Below are positions 63,676 through 64,000 of a stretch of DNA of 64,000 nucleotides, piece by piece (positions within the stretch are counted from its first letter, which is position 1; the number at the start of each line of letters is the position of its first letter). Source of the DNA: Allomuricauda sp. (GTDB taxonomy: Bacteria; Bacteroidota; Bacteroidia; Flavobacteriales; Flavobacteriaceae); contig NZ_JACESV010000002.1 in NCBI RefSeq assembly GCF_013911645.1, forward strand, positions 744,001 through 808,000, written 5' to 3'. Position numbers and translations under genes: made by a program. A model generated the notes under the pieces. The model had not been told where the DNA came from. It did no database searches and saw nothing but the letters and a program-made list of their open reading frames with translations.

Positions 63676-64000
63676 ATGAAAAACGTAAACAAAAATCAGC
63701 TATTTGTAGCGGCCTGTATATCGCTTGTCGTTACATCCATGACCTTTGCCATCAGGGCGGGTATTTTGACCCAATTAGGGGAAGAGTTTATGCTTTCCAA
63801 TCAACAATTGGGTTGGATAAACAGTATGGGCTTTTTTGGGTTCCCTATTGCAATGATCTTCGGTGGATTGCTCTACAATAAAATAGGGGCACGTAAACTC
63901 ATGGTAACGGCATTTGTCTGCCACATGCTTGGATTGGTGCTCACTATTATGGCAGGAGGTTTCTGGACGCTAATTATATCCACCTTCTTTATTGGTTTTG
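63676..64000 (+). CDS. MFS transporter (partial, runs off the window)
   Basis: ATG 63676 starts an open frame to the window end, 108 codons so far. It has three to four hydrophobic helices and an MFS A-motif-like segment (GGLLYNKIGARKLM, between helices 2 and 3). It starts 28 nt after the NHS gene, so it is likely a second permease of the same locus. The C-terminal two-thirds are outside the window. Confidence 0.8.
   Translation, partial: MKNVNKNQLFVAACISLVVTSMTFAIRAGILTQLGEEFMLSNQQLGWINSMGFFGFPIAMIFGGLLYNKIGARKLMVTAFVCHMLGLVLTIMAGGFWTLIISTFFIGF

Noticed and set aside
1-64000. CRISPR array, prophage or defence island
   Set aside because: No regularly spaced repeats, phage structural genes, toxin-antitoxin pair or restriction genes were visible; the repeats that are present are isolated and of varied length.
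1-64000. tRNA or rRNA genes
   Set aside because: I saw no cloverleaf-like or rRNA-like stretch in the gaps that I inspected by eye; a covariance scan would settle this.

Overview
The window looks like chromosomal DNA of a marine-type member of the Flavobacteriaceae (Bacteroidota), close in style to Muricauda/Allomuricauda. The reasons are: no Shine-Dalgarno pattern at most starts, Bacteroidota-type promoters (TTTG, about 17-20 nt, TAnnTTTG), a peptidase with a type IX secretion sorting tail, and families largely restricted to this phylum (DUF2480, DUF3078, DUF3109, DUF1460, BrnQ/NHS transporters). Composition is moderate in GC, with two AT-richer genes (4181-4960 and 36415-37755). I saw no tRNA, rRNA, CRISPR array, prophage or intact insertion sequence.

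Layout. 0.2-7.4 kb: mixed single genes (DUF2721, pepP, a serine hydrolase, a cation-transporter-like protein, DUF1963, a methyltransferase, brnQ, a small zinc-ribbon protein). 7.7-15.9 kb: thiL, then the SUF iron-sulfur assembly run sufA-sufB-sufC-sufD-sufS-sufE-MIP18/sufT-DUF2480, closed by a strong terminator. 15.9-22.7 kb: an outer-membrane barrel, DUF3078, hflX, an endonuclease/exonuclease/phosphatase protein and a secreted subtilisin. 22.8-26.5 kb (minus): serine hydrolase, CNNM/CorC, ogt and a PolB-like exonuclease.

26.5-33.7 kb (minus) is a heme operon, hemA-hemC-hemD-hemE-DUF6973-hemF-PhzF-hemB, with several 4-nt overlaps. A divergent AraC regulator followed by a ThuA lipoprotein lies at its head, and hemH (ferrochelatase) follows at 39-40 kb, so seven heme-pathway genes sit within 14 kb. 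35.5-43.9 kb: DUF1460, a lipoprotein, MscS, hemH, MATE, a lactonase-like lipoprotein and a zinc-ribbon membrane protein. 44.2-44.5 kb holds a decayed IS110-type transposase. 44.5-54.6 kb: Gfo/Idh/MocA oxidoreductase, HD hydrolase, plsC, bacilliredoxin, TerB/DnaJ protein, PepSY membrane protein, HupE, dCMP deaminase, S41 protease, MarC and DUF3109. 54.6-57.3 kb: a LytTR response regulator and its TPR histidine kinase. A 1.1-kb gap with two terminators on the plus strand follows. 58.4-64 kb: an apparent sugar-oxidation locus (GMC oxidoreductase with a Tat-type small subunit, TIM-barrel isomerase lipoprotein, DinB protein, NHS-type symporter and a truncated MFS gene).

Nothing here is clearly a new multi-gene system. 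The most unusual signals are a family of short terminal-inverted-repeat elements that fill gaps inside the suf and hem operons (one supplies the sufS start codon), the unassigned DUF2480 and DUF6973 proteins embedded in those operons, an AraC regulator positioned to control heme synthesis, and a possible small-RNA region at 57.8-58.4 kb.
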